This document shows, piece after piece, positions 26,240 to 36,538 of a stretch of 64,000 nucleotides of DNA. The stretch spans positions 4,650,001 to 4,714,000 of the forward strand of contig NZ_BLAV01000001.1 in NCBI RefSeq assembly GCF_009617875.1, in the 5' to 3' direction. The notes under the pieces were generated by a model that was not told where the DNA came from, did no database searches, and saw only the letters and a list, made by a program, of their open reading frames with translations. Every line of letters begins with the position of its first letter. Position 1 is the first letter of the stretch. The DNA comes from Prolixibacter sp. NT017 (GTDB lineage Bacteria > Bacteroidota > Bacteroidia > Bacteroidales > Prolixibacteraceae). A program made the position numbers and the translations under genes.

Positions 26240-27916
26240 CTAATGTTGAATACTCAATTTATGATTGTTGGTTCCCTGCGTGCTGGTTACCCGCAAAATG
26301 TAAACTCCTTCGGGCAAACCCGAAACCGCCAGCTGATTTTGGTAATCGTTCGACTGGATAAGCTGTCCGCGAACATCGTAAAGAGTTGAGCGAACAATTG
26401 TTTCCCCCGGTTGCGGAGCCAGGTGCACATAATCGCTGGCCGGATTGGGATACACTTTTAATTGGGCGATCGGACGCTCCAGAACTTCCGTTCCGATGCT
26501 GCTGTCATCATGAAGCGACAGCAGGAAGCCGTTATAAATGGTTTCAGGAGCTTGATAATTTTGGTTGCCCACAGCTAGGTTCCCTTTGAAATGGCCTCCG
26601 GCCAGTATTTCTCCGTTTGAATCGAGTGAAACAGTCCAAAGCCGGGCACTGGAAGCGCTGCTGTTAAAATCGATCGCCCAATCGGGTTTGCCTTCCGGCG
26701 AAAGTTTGATGAGTAGAGATGCGAAGCCGTCAGTCGAATAAGTTTTTTGGTTTAAGACCAAAGCGGAACTCAAATAGTAAGCTGTGGAATAAACTTCGCC
26801 GTATTGGTTAACGGCGATATCGCCGAGATTGCCATCACTGGCAGAGCCGCCCATAATGAACTCCCACATCAGATTTCCTGACGAATCGTATTTTGCAGCA
26901 AAGTAATCCATGCCATTGGCTGTTGCCGAATAGAAGATTCCATCAGCAGAATCCATCGTAAAATCGCCATTTACATTTCCGGAAATGTAAATATTGCTTT
27001 CGGCGTCAGTTGCCAATGCATAAGCGTAGTCATAACTGGCTCCTCCGATTCGCTCACTCCAAAGCAGTGAACCATCGGCAATGTCAATCTTTCCGGTGTA
27101 AGCATCCATATTCCCGAAAGATTGTTTCATCGGGAATTGCCCGCTGGTTGCGGTCGACGTCAAATACACGTTGTCGCTGGCTTCGACAGCAAATGCGATG
27201 TTTCCGTCAGGCGAAAGATTGACTTCCCGCAAAAAGCCGGACTGTGTATTAAATACAATGGTATAATCCAGCACGCCCGTCGCATCGAATACAGCTATAA
27301 ATGGCGTGTGCTCGTTGGTTACTCCCGGGTATGTTGACTGAAGTGTGGTTCCATCGATGGTCATCGATTGTGTAAAGGTTCCTCCTGCGACGATGTACGA
27401 TTGATTGGCTGCGACAGATTCGATTCTTGAGCTGCCGGTGCTGGTAAATACTTTCGCCCAGTTAACGGTTCCGTCGGGATTGTAGCAGGTTAAGAAACCT
27501 GTTCCTTGATCGGAAGACGTGCCGGTCAGTTTGGTGCTATTGTCGAATCGTACATCGTTGTAAAACATGCCTCCGGTGTAAATATGATTATCCGGAGCTA
27601 CCGCTACTTTGTATGGCGTGAGTGTATTAATGGTGGAGTCGGCACCTGCTGTTTGACTCCAGATAATCTGACCGTCCTTGGAGGTTTTGAGCAGCAGCAT
27701 TTTTCCGGCAGTGCCTGTAGGCTGAAGCTGGTAGCTGTCGATAGTTAAATCTTTTCTGAACTTAGCTAACCAGTAATAGTTTCCGTCAGGTGAAGCGGCG
27801 CAAGAATAAACTTCCACGTCATCCGGGCTGGACAGAAAATCTGACCAGTTTGCCTGTTGCGCTGAAACAGTATGAAATGAGACGAACACAAAAATGACCG
27901 GAAGAAATCTTTTCAT
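26240..27916 (-). CDS. Secreted SBBP-type repeat protein with T9SS sorting domain
   Basis: A 558-residue protein with a Sec signal peptide (1-19, ending Val-Ser-Ala-Gln). The body is made of repeated beta-propeller blades of the type 'IYTGGMFYNDVRF' and 'IYISGNVNGDFTM'. A C-terminal type A T9SS domain from about 482 holds 'LKVYPNPASDYVHL', 'LYDVRGQLIQ' and 'GVYILRVTS'. It should be exported through the SprA translocon and surface-anchored or released. It lies 13 bp upstream of the ABC ATPase gene, which suggests co-transcription with the exporter genes. No catalytic motif is seen. Confidence 0.85.
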   Translation of the reverse strand: MKRFLPVIFVFVSFHTVSAQQANWSDFLSSPDDVEVYSCAASPDGNYYWLAKFRKDLTIDSYQLQPTGTAGKMLLLKTSKDGQIIWSQTAGADSTINTLTPYKVAVAPDNHIYTGGMFYNDVRFDNSTKLTGTSSDQGTGFLTCYNPDGTVNWAKVFTSTGSSRIESVAANQSYIVAGGTFTQSMTIDGTTLQSTYPGVTNEHTPFIAVFDATGVLDYTIVFNTQSGFLREVNLSPDGNIAFAVEASDNVYLTSTATSGQFPMKQSFGNMDAYTGKIDIADGSLLWSERIGGASYDYAYALATDAESNIYISGNVNGDFTMDSADGIFYSATANGMDYFAAKYDSSGNLMWEFIMGGSASDGNLGDIAVNQYGEVYSTAYYLSSALVLNQKTYSTDGFASLLIKLSPEGKPDWAIDFNSSASSARLWTVSLDSNGEILAGGHFKGNLAVGNQNYQAPETIYNGFLLSLHDDSSIGTEVLERPIAQLKVYPNPASDYVHLAPQPGETIVRSTLYDVRGQLIQSNDYQNQLAVSGLPEGVYILRVTSTQGTNNHKLSIQH

Positions 27917-27998
27917 AATACGTTAACGAATCTTCTGATAATTATCTGCATCCAGGAGGAGTGGAAAACAATCAAAGAGGTAAGAAGTCCGGCTTGTA

Positions 27999-29546
27999 CT
28001 AAAAATAGCTACCCAAACCTATCTCCATAAAATTGTTGGTTTCACCTACTGATGTAAATCGGTTGACTCCGCCTGCTAAGCGAATATAAGCATTTGGAGC
28101 GGCTTTCCATTCAGGGTACCAGTAGATTTGAGAGAAAAGATTAACATTTTCGGCAGAAAGATAGTTGAAATTATAGCGAACAACCGGGGCTGTTATTTCT
28201 GATGATTCGGGAATGAATACAGACGCCGGCGCTATATTTAGCGTGCTTCCGAGATCAGTGTCCCACGAAGCAGCCAGCTCGAATTCAATTTTTCCTTTTT
28301 GTCCTGTAAAGAAAGAATGACTGACCGAACCGTGTGTCGTCAGTTTCTTGAGCTGTTGGTAGCCGTACAGAATATTTTCGGTTTTCCCGGAAAGGAAATT
28401 GATGTCGGCGTTGAAAATCCATCGAACTTGCTTTTCCTTTTTCAAGAATGCTTTCCAGTCGATTTGGGCATTGAGGTATTGTGTGGTTAAATTGGTCTGC
28501 GTCGTTTCGGTCATGAAGTTTTTCCCATCATCGTACTGGGCGCCTACACTGAAGTGTTGACTCCAATTTTCGCCCGGAAGGGTAAGCGATACCAGGCCGT
28601 CAAATCGTTTCAGCGAATATTGCGCATCGGTAACCGGATTCGATTCAACTCTCCCGGTTTCCGGATTCAGGCTACTGGAATACGGTGTTTCAATCGCTGA
28701 TTCTTCCCATATTTTGTAGCCCAGTTTTCCGTTCCATTGGTTGCCGGAGGAATGTTTCTTTCGAAAGAAAATGGTTCCACCTTTTCCATTCGCATCATAC
28801 CGGTAACTGAAGTTGATGCGGTTTAGCGGATGTCCATACAAGCTCAGCCCGTCAATGAAAAAGTAGTCGTAACCAATATTATTCTGGTAGGTCAGAAAAT
28901 CGATATCCTCCCGGGAACTTTGGTACCAGCCTTCGATTCCCAGGTTCCAACTGCCGGTTTGGTATGTCAACGATGGTGTTATCGTGATTTCGAAAGCGGT
29001 GTTACCCGCCCGGGGATTTTGATCTTTTCCACCACTTTCGACCCGATAATTGAGGCCGAGTCCGGTTGCCCAATGTCGATTAAGTGGAGCCAATCCGTGT
29101 ACTTGAAGATGATACCGGTCTTTTTTCCAGCTTCCGCCAATGGAATCAACTAATTGAAATGGGTTGACCGGATGCTGAGATAAGCGGTCGTGCCACTGGA
29201 TGTTCTCTTCACTGCTACGCCGATAGTCGAATTTGCCAAAAAACCGGAATTGTTTGACCTGCTTGTAACCGTATGTTGAGAAGTCCAGCCCTTTATATTT
29301 ATCGGGAGTTCCGGTTTCCCGGAAAGGTTGATTACGTATCGTACCTGATAATTCAAGCTGGTTGAAGTCCGGTAGTGAGTCATTCAAAACAAGTGCAAAG
29401 GGCAAATCTATTCCCGGTTTCCCGGAAAGGAAAAGTGCTTGTTCATCCATCTTCGATGACACCTGATTTTGGGCAATCCCAATTAGCGGAAGCAGCATGA
29501 AGAGCAGCATGTACAGGATGATATGTCTGTTTTCGGGCTTTTTCAT
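27999..29546 (-). CDS. DUF6850-type outer-membrane beta-barrel protein
   Basis: The chosen start (ATG 29546, MKKPENRHII) lies 1 nt after the upstream DUF4876 stop and gives a clean signal peptide ending Gly-Ile-Ala-Gln. An upstream in-frame Met at 29597 would overlap that gene. The 515-residue product is rich in alternating aromatic beta strands and ends in Phe (GLGSYF), typical of an outer-membrane barrel. I associate it with the DUF6850 family found beside DUF4876 lipoproteins and TonB receptors in Bacteroidota. Probably an accessory pore or receptor for the same substrate as the TonB receptor. Confidence 0.65.
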   Translation of the reverse strand: MKKPENRHIILYMLLFMLLPLIGIAQNQVSSKMDEQALFLSGKPGIDLPFALVLNDSLPDFNQLELSGTIRNQPFRETGTPDKYKGLDFSTYGYKQVKQFRFFGKFDYRRSSEENIQWHDRLSQHPVNPFQLVDSIGGSWKKDRYHLQVHGLAPLNRHWATGLGLNYRVESGGKDQNPRAGNTAFEITITPSLTYQTGSWNLGIEGWYQSSREDIDFLTYQNNIGYDYFFIDGLSLYGHPLNRINFSYRYDANGKGGTIFFRKKHSSGNQWNGKLGYKIWEESAIETPYSSSLNPETGRVESNPVTDAQYSLKRFDGLVSLTLPGENWSQHFSVGAQYDDGKNFMTETTQTNLTTQYLNAQIDWKAFLKKEKQVRWIFNADINFLSGKTENILYGYQQLKKLTTHGSVSHSFFTGQKGKIEFELAASWDTDLGSTLNIAPASVFIPESSEITAPVVRYNFNYLSAENVNLFSQIYWYPEWKAAPNAYIRLAGGVNRFTSVGETNNFMEIGLGSYF

Positions 29547-29547
29547 G

Positions 29548-30792
29548 CTAATTAAATGTTCCGGGTGTTGGGAAAGGAATGACTTCAAAGTCTTCACTTG
29601 AATTATTCGTATCCGTTAAAATGATGCGTCCATCATGGTCTTGTTCTATCTTCCGTCGACAACTTTGCAGGTTGAAGTTCCCATCGCAGTAAACAAAACC
29701 GGCATCAATGGAATACGGTATGCGGTGATAAGCTCCCGCATCAGCCGAAGCCAGTGCTTCCACACCATCCAGAACCCATTCAGCCGGAACAACCATTAAT
29801 GTTCGGCCCTTGGTATCATTGGGGCGGGGGACAAAATGTACATCATCGGGTTGGTAATTGCGGTAAATGACGATGCCGGTTCCGTAACTATTGAAAATCC
29901 AATCAAAGGTCGACTGCATACTGGCAAATATTTCAGTCAAATTGGGAACTTCAGCGAAATCGATGTCTCGCTGTTTATCTGGTCGGTAGAGGAATGTTTC
30001 CCAATCGGCATGCGAGAGGTCGATGCTGTTAGGATTGCCATTCGGATCGTCGCGGTGATTCATTCCGTCCTGGGCAATCACAATGGCTTTACCCGGCTGC
30101 AGCGGATGATCTTTTCCGCTACCGGGAATCATCCAGACGAAGTCGAGAAATACGCTGTCCTGAATACTGGCAAATGGCGTAGGTGAAGTGGCTGTGGAGT
30201 TCCCGCTGGCTCCGTAAACACTTGCAATGTATAGACTGTCGAGATAGATCGTATTGTCGCTGTTGTTAAAGATTTCGACAAACTGATCGGACCAGTACGC
30301 TTTCCCGGCAGGTGTGCGGGAACCGGTATAGTACAATTCTTTAATGACCAGCAATCCGGCCAGGCTTTCTTTTAGTGTTTGCTTACCTAAATCGGCATTT
30401 CCGGTCACGGTAATATCGGCCTGACTGTAGTTGAGCGATACTTTTCGGTTTTGTAAAATATCCCTGTCCGTGACAAGCGTAGAACCGTATGACCGGGCTT
30501 CGGCAGCCGGGTACTTTTTTCCTGCGGACAAACGGTAAGTTCCGGCAGTTACCCTGTGAAATGTGTACTGTCCGTTGGCATCCGTCACGCCTTCGCTCTC
30601 CAGTTGATTGTCGATATTAATCAACCGAACGGTTGTATTTTCCGGCGAACCACCGGAATAATTGTCCGGCAATGACAACTGAATGGAAACATCGTACAAC
30701 TGCGGTTCGATGTTGAACTTGTCATCGCGGCATCCGGTCAGCAAAATTGCTGTCCAAAGCAGAAAAAGCCCTATGTTCTTTAATCCTTTCAT
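29548..30792 (-). CDS. DUF4876-type surface lipoprotein
   Basis: A 414-residue lipoprotein: signal peptide with lipobox 'LLTGC' (Cys about 21) followed by Arg-Asp-Asp-Lys. Residues 30-120 form a carboxypeptidase-regulatory-like beta sandwich ('QYTFHRVTAGTYRLSAGKKYP'). Residues 150-330 hold a lamin-tail-like region ('FVEIFNNSDNTIYLDSLYI'). Its ATG directly abuts the TonB receptor stop, so the two are translationally linked, and it may act as the receptor's surface partner (as SusD does for SusC, though it is not SusD-like). DUF4876 is a recalled family name. Confidence 0.7.
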   Translation of the reverse strand: MKGLKNIGLFLLWTAILLTGCRDDKFNIEPQLYDVSIQLSLPDNYSGGSPENTTVRLINIDNQLESEGVTDANGQYTFHRVTAGTYRLSAGKKYPAAEARSYGSTLVTDRDILQNRKVSLNYSQADITVTGNADLGKQTLKESLAGLLVIKELYYTGSRTPAGKAYWSDQFVEIFNNSDNTIYLDSLYIASVYGASGNSTATSPTPFASIQDSVFLDFVWMIPGSGKDHPLQPGKAIVIAQDGMNHRDDPNGNPNSIDLSHADWETFLYRPDKQRDIDFAEVPNLTEIFASMQSTFDWIFNSYGTGIVIYRNYQPDDVHFVPRPNDTKGRTLMVVPAEWVLDGVEALASADAGAYHRIPYSIDAGFVYCDGNFNLQSCRRKIEQDHDGRIILTDTNNSSEDFEVIPFPTPGTFN

Positions 30793-33504
30793 TTAAAAGT
30801 GAAATGCCAGTTCTCCGCCAAAATAGAGATTGGGATTTCGTTTTTCAATGTATCCGGTGCGGTTGTTCGCGTATGCCGGATTGTGCATAAACATGTTGTT
30901 GGCAAAGAACGAGAAACGATAATTTTTCCCAATTTCTTTCGCCAGTTTCAGGTTGAGATTCCACAATGCTGGCCGGTTAACCATTTCATAGGTTACCGGA
31001 TCGACCGTTCGTATCAGAAACGGAAAATCGGTTTTTGCTTGAGCAGAAGTCAATGGCATCGTGTTTCCATTATCATCGATATATCCTACCGGAACAGAAC
31101 CCCGAAAAGTTGATTCGTATTTGTCAATCCAGGTATTTTGTAATGCAACCGTAGCTACGAATCGTAACACAGGAATGTGCTGAACAATACGCAAAGTTGT
31201 CAGGAACAGCTCACGTTTCGTCTTATTCGATTCATACATGCCGATGTATCCGTTCGGGTTGTTGGGGAAATTCCGGCTGATTTCCAGAATATCCGGAACA
31301 TCACTCCAGGATATGTTGGAGGACCAGGCACCACTCAGATTAAACGAAGTACCAGTTTGTTGAATTTGTGGCGCCTGCAATGTGAATTCAATTCCTTTGC
31401 GATCAATGTTCAGCGAGTTGGCTGGTTTCAGATAAGCATTCCGGTAGGTCATTGTATCGACGTTCACTTCATCGAGTTGTGGTTTTTCGCCGTTTCCGGG
31501 AATATAGAAAAAGGTATCGTAAACCGGGTATCGGAACGCTGCTGCTACATCGTTGAAGGAATAGGCGTTCCGCGTTTGTTCATTGAAAAAAGTGGCATGG
31601 GCACTCCATTTTCCTGTCGTTAAATCGAAACCAATTTCCGCTTTGCGATTGGTCATGAATTTGAGGTGATTGTTTTTCGAATCGAAAGTATGGGTTGTCA
31701 TTAACGCCAGGCTTTCGTCGGGATAAGTGGCGGAATAATACATGTAACTGAGTGCATCGAAGTAAGCCGTTTCCGGATAGAGATACACCAGCGAAGGAGC
31801 TTTAGCGGTTATACCATAACCTCCACGAAGGCGAAGGAATGGGAAAAGTTGGTACGTCAGATTTGTTCGGGGTTGCCATTTCGTATCAAAGCCACTTTTG
31901 AACAATCCGTCGGGTTGTACATTGTCGAACCGAATGCCAGCTTGCCACTGAATGGTTTTTCCGGCCAATGGAAAAGCGAAGGTGTTTTCGGCAAAAAGCG
32001 AAAGCTGGGTGAGTGCAGGAATATCGCTGTATGTTCTTGGTCGATAGGATGACGGAGGCAGATATCCTGCGTCAAATGTTTTGCCTTCACCGTGATTAAC
32101 ATCGGTTCGCCATTCGGCACCGGCCAGAAAACGGTCGCGTACTTTTGCTCCGCTTACGGCAAAATGTTGAATAAGCGAAGCATAGAAATTCAACGGTTTA
32201 CCCTGGATGCGTGTTGCCGTATAATATTCGGCCGGAGCAAAGGGAACTTCAAACGTTCCGTCAACCAGACTAGTTGGTAGTGGCTCAGCTTCGCCCGAGC
32301 GGAGTTGTTTGTTGTAGGAGTCCTGGTTCCGAATGGCTAGAGACGCTTGATATGTTAACCTTTTCAGGACTGTTTCTCCGGATTTGTACTCGCCTTTAGT
32401 GCGTAGTCGAAATCCTTTATCGCTGGCATAACGTTTCTCTTTCAGAGCAGCATCTTTGTCTCCCTTGTCCTGATCTTTCGTGTAGAGCAGGGAAAGGTTC
32501 ACCTGGTTTCGCCAGTTCTGGTTGTTGCTGTGGGAATTCCAGTTGATATTGGCTGTTGCCCGGTTATAAGTGGGGACAGGAATGCGCAAATCCTGTTGCG
32601 AATGCGTGAGATCAAAGCCAATGTTTAACGTCTGGTTACTTTTTCCCAGAGCAATTCCTTTTCCCAAACTGGCTTCCTGGGTCGTCGGGTCGAGACGAAC
32701 TTTGCCACGAAAAGGAGCTTTCCCCTGCATGGTTTCCACACGGATAACTCCCGAAGTGAGGTTTCCGTATTGAACGGAAGGGATTCCCCGAATGACTTCA
32801 ACCCGGCTGATTTGGTCGGCGGGAATATCGCGCAGGTCAATTCCTCCGCCACTAACGGTTGAGAAAAGTCCGTTGGCACCGATGGTGGCAGTATTACTTA
32901 CCTGCAAATTGGCATCGTTGGAAAGTGGGGCACCGTCTATTACAACAGCGGTTCCCAGTGCATCAATTTTGTCGTCGGAGGACGAGCCGGTTCCCCTTAA
33001 TTGTGCCTGTCCAGCGGTGTTGAGGTCGGGGTTTTGCGCTGGCCTACCGGGAAGGAGTTGCAGTATGTCGCCCAGATTGGTTGCCTGAACCAGTTCGATA
33101 GCTTGTTGTCCGATGGTGGAGGTTGAGGTCAGACTTTGTTCGTTTTCACGAGCCAAAACTCTCACCTCTTTCAAACTGAGTGATTGAATTTGAAGGGTGA
33201 AGTTTTTTTGAACGCTTTGATTCGGCCCGATATTTATAAAGTACGATTCGGGTTGGTATCCAAGGTGGCGAATGACAATTTCGGATTTTCCGGCAGGGAG
33301 TCTTAACCGGTAATTTCCTGAGCTATCGGTTAAGCTCCAGTTTTGTGTTTCGGCATTGATGACCGATACGTCGGATATCCCGTTTCCATCGTGTCCGACA
33401 ATTTTACCATACAGTTCACCTTCATTTACCTGAGCAAAAAGTACAGGAATGCTGGTTATCCCAAAACAGATAAGTAAGATGTATTTTTTGAAGCGAACTG
33501 TCAT
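30793..33504 (-). CDS. TonB-dependent outer-membrane receptor
   Basis: A 903-residue protein: signal peptide (about 1-25, 'SIPVLFAQ'), a carboxypeptidase-regulatory-like N-terminal domain (30-110, 'GKIVGHDGNGISDVSV'), a plug domain (about 130-260, containing 'DGAPLSNDANLQ' and 'RVEVIRGIPSVQYGNLTSGVI') and a 22-strand-type barrel ending in 'GGELAFHF'. It imports a ligand using proton-motive energy from TonB-ExbBD, which are not in this window. Length and domain order are normal. The substrate cannot be read from sequence; the neighbouring polyferredoxin makes a metal complex conceivable. First gene of the TonB/DUF4876/DUF6850 run. Confidence 0.92.
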   Translation of the reverse strand: MTVRFKKYILLICFGITSIPVLFAQVNEGELYGKIVGHDGNGISDVSVINAETQNWSLTDSSGNYRLRLPAGKSEIVIRHLGYQPESYFINIGPNQSVQKNFTLQIQSLSLKEVRVLARENEQSLTSTSTIGQQAIELVQATNLGDILQLLPGRPAQNPDLNTAGQAQLRGTGSSSDDKIDALGTAVVIDGAPLSNDANLQVSNTATIGANGLFSTVSGGGIDLRDIPADQISRVEVIRGIPSVQYGNLTSGVIRVETMQGKAPFRGKVRLDPTTQEASLGKGIALGKSNQTLNIGFDLTHSQQDLRIPVPTYNRATANINWNSHSNNQNWRNQVNLSLLYTKDQDKGDKDAALKEKRYASDKGFRLRTKGEYKSGETVLKRLTYQASLAIRNQDSYNKQLRSGEAEPLPTSLVDGTFEVPFAPAEYYTATRIQGKPLNFYASLIQHFAVSGAKVRDRFLAGAEWRTDVNHGEGKTFDAGYLPPSSYRPRTYSDIPALTQLSLFAENTFAFPLAGKTIQWQAGIRFDNVQPDGLFKSGFDTKWQPRTNLTYQLFPFLRLRGGYGITAKAPSLVYLYPETAYFDALSYMYYSATYPDESLALMTTHTFDSKNNHLKFMTNRKAEIGFDLTTGKWSAHATFFNEQTRNAYSFNDVAAAFRYPVYDTFFYIPGNGEKPQLDEVNVDTMTYRNAYLKPANSLNIDRKGIEFTLQAPQIQQTGTSFNLSGAWSSNISWSDVPDILEISRNFPNNPNGYIGMYESNKTKRELFLTTLRIVQHIPVLRFVATVALQNTWIDKYESTFRGSVPVGYIDDNGNTMPLTSAQAKTDFPFLIRTVDPVTYEMVNRPALWNLNLKLAKEIGKNYRFSFFANNMFMHNPAYANNRTGYIEKRNPNLYFGGELAFHF

Positions 33505-33664
33505 GTATGGTAAAAAACAAGGATGGTAACAAATAAAATAATATTTATCGAAACATCATGTTTTTAACAGCACGAAACCTGAAATTCAGCTCAAAATAAG
33601 TATTTGCGAGATTCTTTAATTATTATTTAGAAAGCCGAATTTCCTCAGCTAATTATCATAAAAT

Positions 33665-36391
33665 CTATCGCCGAATTAGTTTAAACGTTTTCGGATGACC
33701 GGAATTATCGCTTACCTGCAACAAGTATATTCCTGCGGGTTGAGTGCTCAGCGAAACAGCCAGGTTATTTTCCCCGGAAGGCACTTCCTTTTTCAGGATG
33801 GTAGCACCGGTTAAATTCATGACTGAAACTTCGTAGATTTTATCCGATGTTCCCAGGTTTAACACGAAGCGACCATCGCTACTGGGGTTCGGATAGACAT
33901 TCATCTGGTCGGCTAACGGACTATCAACAGCGGTATCAATAATCATATTGTCTATCGTGACAGTATCGCGGGCTGTACGGTTAGAAGCCACTAAACTTAC
34001 ATGGTACGTTCCATCATATGCATAGTCATGAATCGGATCAACCTCATTGCTGGTTGACTGATCACCAAAATCCCACTCATAGGTTAACGCATTCGTCGAT
34101 GTATTTGTGAAGGTTACTTGTTTCCCATTGGCCAGCATCTCGAAGCCGGCTTTGGGACGAAGGTAGTTGTCTTTCAGACTGAAATATAAAGCACTGTTGG
34201 ACAGGATAAATACTTTGTCTCCGAAATTGGCCAATTCATAAAAATAGGCCGGGCGACCGGCATCTGCCGATTGCCACGTGGTTCCCCAATCGCTTGAGGT
34301 TTGAATCATCTGGTCTATTTTTCCCGCGATAAGCGTGCTGTCACCCACGCGAATCATATCCGTCAGCACTGAGGTGCTAAGTAAATTGTATGTGGCCATT
34401 CCGTCTGTGCTGGCCACTATCCCAGCTGAGGAGGACATATAAACAGTGTCGGGATTGATGAGCAAAATATCGGATATCGCGCCCAGGTTAGCATTTGCTG
34501 TCATCGTCCAGGTTTTGCCGTAATCGGTGGTTTTCCATATGGTTTTGTTTCCCCCGATGTACCCGGTTTTTCCGTCAGCCGAGAATTCCATTGCAAACAA
34601 GTAAGAGGTATATCCACTGTACAAATCGTCTGATGTTTTTGTCCAGCTAGCTCCATGGTCGGTCGATTTGAAAATGAAGCCATGATATTCCTTGCTGTCA
34701 GCCGGATTGGTCCAGCTAGCAGCTGTGTAGACAGTATCACCGACTGTCGCCAACGGCATGAATTTGACATTCGCACCGGCAGACAAATCTGTTAGATAAT
34801 TTCCTGTTCCGTCTGAAAAATTGGTTAGAGGCAGCGGGCTCCAGGTTTTTCCTGAATCGGCTGTCGAGATAATGAAGTTGTTGTTTCCGCCAAAGTAAAA
34901 CGAGATGTAGCCATGTGTGCTATCAGCTTCAAACTTCATATCCATTGGGACATACGAAGACAATGTATCACTGACCGCCACTTTTGGCCAGGTCAGACCG
35001 CCATCGGTACTTCGGAAAATCTCACCCTTGAGTCCCAGAAGCACAGCTGAGCGATTATTCAGTTGAACAAGCTTTGCCAGGTGTGTATCCGAATTGATGG
35101 GAACCTGCGTCCAGAGACTGGTGATATTATTCACTGCAACGCTTTGCACTGCAGAGGTGACGCTGGCCACGGCATTTGTGACCGTTAAAGTCACATCGTA
35201 TGCTCCAAAGGCCGGGTAGGTGTGCGTTAGATCCAAGCCATCCATAACAACGCCGTCGCCGAAATCCCATGTTAGTGTACCAAAATTTTCAGCCTGATTG
35301 GTAAAGGCATATTGGTTATCCGTCTGCGTATAGCTAAAGTCTGCTTTGGGATCCAGAATTTCGTTGGGGCCTATGTGCTCCATGATTCCATTGCTGCCTA
35401 AAGCCCAGACTTTTCCGGCGAATTCATCGAGATGAAAGAGTGTGGTGTTTTGTCCGATATTGGCTGATTGCCACGTTTTTCCCTTATCGAGTGTACGGGC
35501 CGTTTTGGTATCACGTCCTCCAATAGAAAGAAATGTTGTATCGTTCAGAACGAAAGCGTCGAAAGCATAAATAACACTGTCGCTGGGAACGATCGTTGTT
35601 CCGCCATCCACTGTAGTGGAAACCCCATATTGTCCGGCAATTACGGCGGTGTCTCCGAGTGCCGGGATAATATCGTTGAGCGAGCCGAGCGATGAACTTG
35701 ATAAGTCATTCCACGAATCGCCCCGGTTGGTCGTCGTGAGAAACGCCCCCAGCGAACCAATGGCATAACCTCTACTGTCGTTAAACGCAATCCGGTTAAT
35801 CGTCGAACGGCCAAAATTGGGAGACGTAATCTGCCAGCTTACGCCGGCATCGGTACTCCGGAAAATATAACCGTACGTAGTTCCACTGGCTGGATCGCTC
35901 CAGGAGAGTGAGGTAAAAATGGTATCGTTATTTAAAGCTACCACCGATGAAAAATTGGCCTTTTCACCTGCCAGCGGATCGGTGGTTATATTGGAAGAAC
36001 CATCGCTGAAAGCATTCAACGGGACGGGGCTCCATGTGTTGCCTCCGTCGGTAGTATGAAGCATGGTTCCATTCTGATAAGTTCCGGATAGATCTTTCGC
36101 TTTAGTTCCGGCTACGTAACCGTTCAACTGATCGGAAAAAGCAATATCCATGAAATCGTAAGGAATCTTCTGCGGAAGCGTGAGTTGTACCTGTGCCCAT
36201 GATGCACCACCGTCGGTTGTTTTCATAAGTAGCGTATCTTTCCCGGAAAGCATGGCTTCCTGGCTACTTATCGGGTATAATTTCATTAGCGTTTTGCCGG
36301 TTCCGGTATCATAGGGAATCCACTGAGCATAAGTGGAGGAAGAGAAAAAAAATAACGTAACAATCAGGACGAAATGCGCAAATCCTTTCAT
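33665..36391 (-). CDS. Secreted propeller/PKD protein with T9SS sorting domain
   Basis: The chosen ATG (36391, MKGFAHF) gives a signal peptide ending 'SSSTYAQ'; a Met nine codons earlier is less likely. The 908-residue product has an internal duplication. A BNR/Ycf48-like propeller with repeated Ser-Thr-Asp-x-Gly-x-Ser-Trp blades is followed by a PKD domain ('WDFGDGVVMDG'). Then a second propeller and a second PKD ('WDFGDQSTSNEVDP') follow. A type A T9SS domain ends the protein ('MNVYPNPSSDGRF', 'GIYLLQVSDNSG'). No sialidase catalytic residues could be confirmed, so this is probably a binding or adhesive surface protein. Confidence 0.82.
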   Translation of the reverse strand: MKGFAHFVLIVTLFFFSSSTYAQWIPYDTGTGKTLMKLYPISSQEAMLSGKDTLLMKTTDGGASWAQVQLTLPQKIPYDFMDIAFSDQLNGYVAGTKAKDLSGTYQNGTMLHTTDGGNTWSPVPLNAFSDGSSNITTDPLAGEKANFSSVVALNNDTIFTSLSWSDPASGTTYGYIFRSTDAGVSWQITSPNFGRSTINRIAFNDSRGYAIGSLGAFLTTTNRGDSWNDLSSSSLGSLNDIIPALGDTAVIAGQYGVSTTVDGGTTIVPSDSVIYAFDAFVLNDTTFLSIGGRDTKTARTLDKGKTWQSANIGQNTTLFHLDEFAGKVWALGSNGIMEHIGPNEILDPKADFSYTQTDNQYAFTNQAENFGTLTWDFGDGVVMDGLDLTHTYPAFGAYDVTLTVTNAVASVTSAVQSVAVNNITSLWTQVPINSDTHLAKLVQLNNRSAVLLGLKGEIFRSTDGGLTWPKVAVSDTLSSYVPMDMKFEADSTHGYISFYFGGNNNFIISTADSGKTWSPLPLTNFSDGTGNYLTDLSAGANVKFMPLATVGDTVYTAASWTNPADSKEYHGFIFKSTDHGASWTKTSDDLYSGYTSYLFAMEFSADGKTGYIGGNKTIWKTTDYGKTWTMTANANLGAISDILLINPDTVYMSSSAGIVASTDGMATYNLLSTSVLTDMIRVGDSTLIAGKIDQMIQTSSDWGTTWQSADAGRPAYFYELANFGDKVFILSNSALYFSLKDNYLRPKAGFEMLANGKQVTFTNTSTNALTYEWDFGDQSTSNEVDPIHDYAYDGTYHVSLVASNRTARDTVTIDNMIIDTAVDSPLADQMNVYPNPSSDGRFVLNLGTSDKIYEVSVMNLTGATILKKEVPSGENNLAVSLSTQPAGIYLLQVSDNSGHPKTFKLIRR

Positions 36392-36454
36392 TTCTGTCGG
36401 GTTTAGGTAAAAGAGCAATTAAATCACAGAGGTTCTGTGGGAAAATCAATCGTC

Positions 36455-36462
36455 CAAATTTA
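36455..36462 (-). promoter_or_regulatory. -7 box (TAAATTTG) for the propeller/PKD gene
   Basis: An exact TAnnTTTG match on the minus strand, 63 bp upstream of ATG 36391, in the gap after the polyferredoxin gene. It suggests the propeller/PKD gene has its own transcription start. Confidence 0.4.
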
Positions 36463-36538
36463 ATGTTAAAAATTTTGACATCATATTTTTCAGGAATGAA
36501 ATTCAAATCCCTGAAAGAGAAACGTATATATCGAAGAA

